Assembly (NCBI GenBank): GCA_015680685.1
Contig: MNCI01002041.1
Span: 399,505 to 430,668, forward strand
Direction: 5' to 3'
Origin: Gnetum montanum
Lineage: Eukaryota > Streptophyta > Gnetopsida > Gnetales > Gnetaceae
DNA: 31,164 bases
Part shown: positions 30,553 to 31,164 of the stretch, in pieces
Layout: every line of letters begins with the position of its first letter
Numbering within the stretch: the stretch's first letter is position 1
Position numbers and translations under genes: made by a program
The notes under the pieces: model-generated
Told to the model about the DNA's origin: nothing
The model's input: only the letters and a program-made list of their open reading frames with translations
Database searches by the model: none

Positions 30553-31164
30553 TGATGAGCGGCTAGGTACCCCTATGCCCAACCATACGAATCACGGGCA
30601 TTCACATGTGACTTGGTCGAATCCCATAGATTGTAAGCACTTAACATACACCAAACTCTAACCAGCAAAACCTTGGGTTAGAACAGTCATTTTCTTCCTA
30701 ATCTCACTTGTGATGTTCTGTTTACGATGGTTAAGTGAGATTAAGGCTAATGACTTTTTATAGCTTTTTACTTATCTTGTGATGGCTAATTAAGGTATGA
30801 AGAGTAAGAAATAAACTATTGTCTAATCTATATTTATCCTAGCTTACATTCCAACTATTCCTAGCATAAGTATATGATCCCATCTTCCGAGCACGTTCTG
30901 AGCATCTCCTAAACACTTCTGGGTTACTAGACGTTAAGCGTCACTGGGTTTACCAAGTGTTGGATTTACGTTCGAGATGGTTGTACTTATGGGCTTTATG
31001 AACCACGAATGAGCGATAGCGATTAAGATAATAATAACAGAAACTTAAGTAATTATCAAAGCATAAACATATTAAACTATTGAATGCATAAAATGGCTAA
31101 GTCCAAATGCTACAAGGAATGCTTGAAGAGTTCGTCTTTATTGCCGTCACGTCAATGGGCTCAG
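30553..31164 (-). repeat. LTR E: inverted LTR of the same superfamily, truncated by the window edge
   Basis: On the minus strand it ends GGGGTACCTAGCCGCTCATCA at 30553. Moving right on the plus strand it aligns with LTR A, including CCCAACCATACGAATCA near the end and TGCTACAAGGA...GTCTTTATTGCC (AATAAA at 31142-31137 on the minus strand). No PBS lies left of it, so it is either a solo LTR or the 3' LTR of an element extending rightward out of the window. Confidence 0.78.

Overview
The window reads as a transposon-dense intergenic stretch of a seed-plant nuclear genome. It has long AT-rich non-coding tracts, plant-type Ty3/gypsy and Ty1/copia fragments, GT/AG introns, LTRs with TATA boxes and AATAAA signals, and primer-binding sites resembling the 3' end of plant tRNA-Asp. 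I cannot name the species. I see no intact host gene, rRNA, tRNA or CRISPR. Almost every coding region carries many in-frame stops.

Layout, left to right. (A) 1-5695, minus strand: the 5' part of a pol-bearing Ty3/gypsy element of Athila-like type, cut by the window edge. It has an LTR (4828-5695), a PBS, gag, protease, and reverse transcriptase/RNase H running off at base 1. 5830-8330, plus strand: a broken, apparently spliced gene joining a 'putative plant transposon protein' domain (PF20167-like), a coiled coil and an Ulp1/C48 SUMO-protease-like domain whose catalytic Cys and oxyanion Gln codons are both lost. 9690-11230, minus strand: a second PF20167-like pseudogene with a coiled coil. 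11690-12249, minus strand: a Ty1/copia gag remnant.

(B) 12271-27156, plus strand: a complete LTR retrotransposon with a 5-bp CTAAT target duplication, carrying gag, a small conserved ORF and a shortened ORF2, and no pol. Its 3' LTR is split by (C) 18282-26922, plus strand, a complete related element of 8641 bp with an ATTAT target duplication. C carries LTRs, a tRNA-Asp-type PBS, gag, the same small ORF and a 918-codon ORF2 (PF20167-like domain plus a long coiled coil), again with no reverse transcriptase or integrase that I can find. A, B and C are relatives by gag, PBS and LTR ends.

After B come the displaced host flank with GCGA-rich sequence (27162-29206), an apparent solo LTR of the same superfamily (D, 29207-30020), an unidentified minus-strand coding fragment (30021-30552), and the start of another inverted LTR (E, 30553 to the edge).

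The most interesting system is the B/C family: a non-autonomous, gag-encoding retroelement that appears to have swapped pol for a large PF20167/coiled-coil protein. ORF2 sits directly behind a conserved 3' splice site with a branch-point motif, and a conserved small ORF lies between gag and ORF2. The pol-bearing element A is a plausible relative of the helper. Protein and domain assignments come from hand translation and family recall; no search was run.
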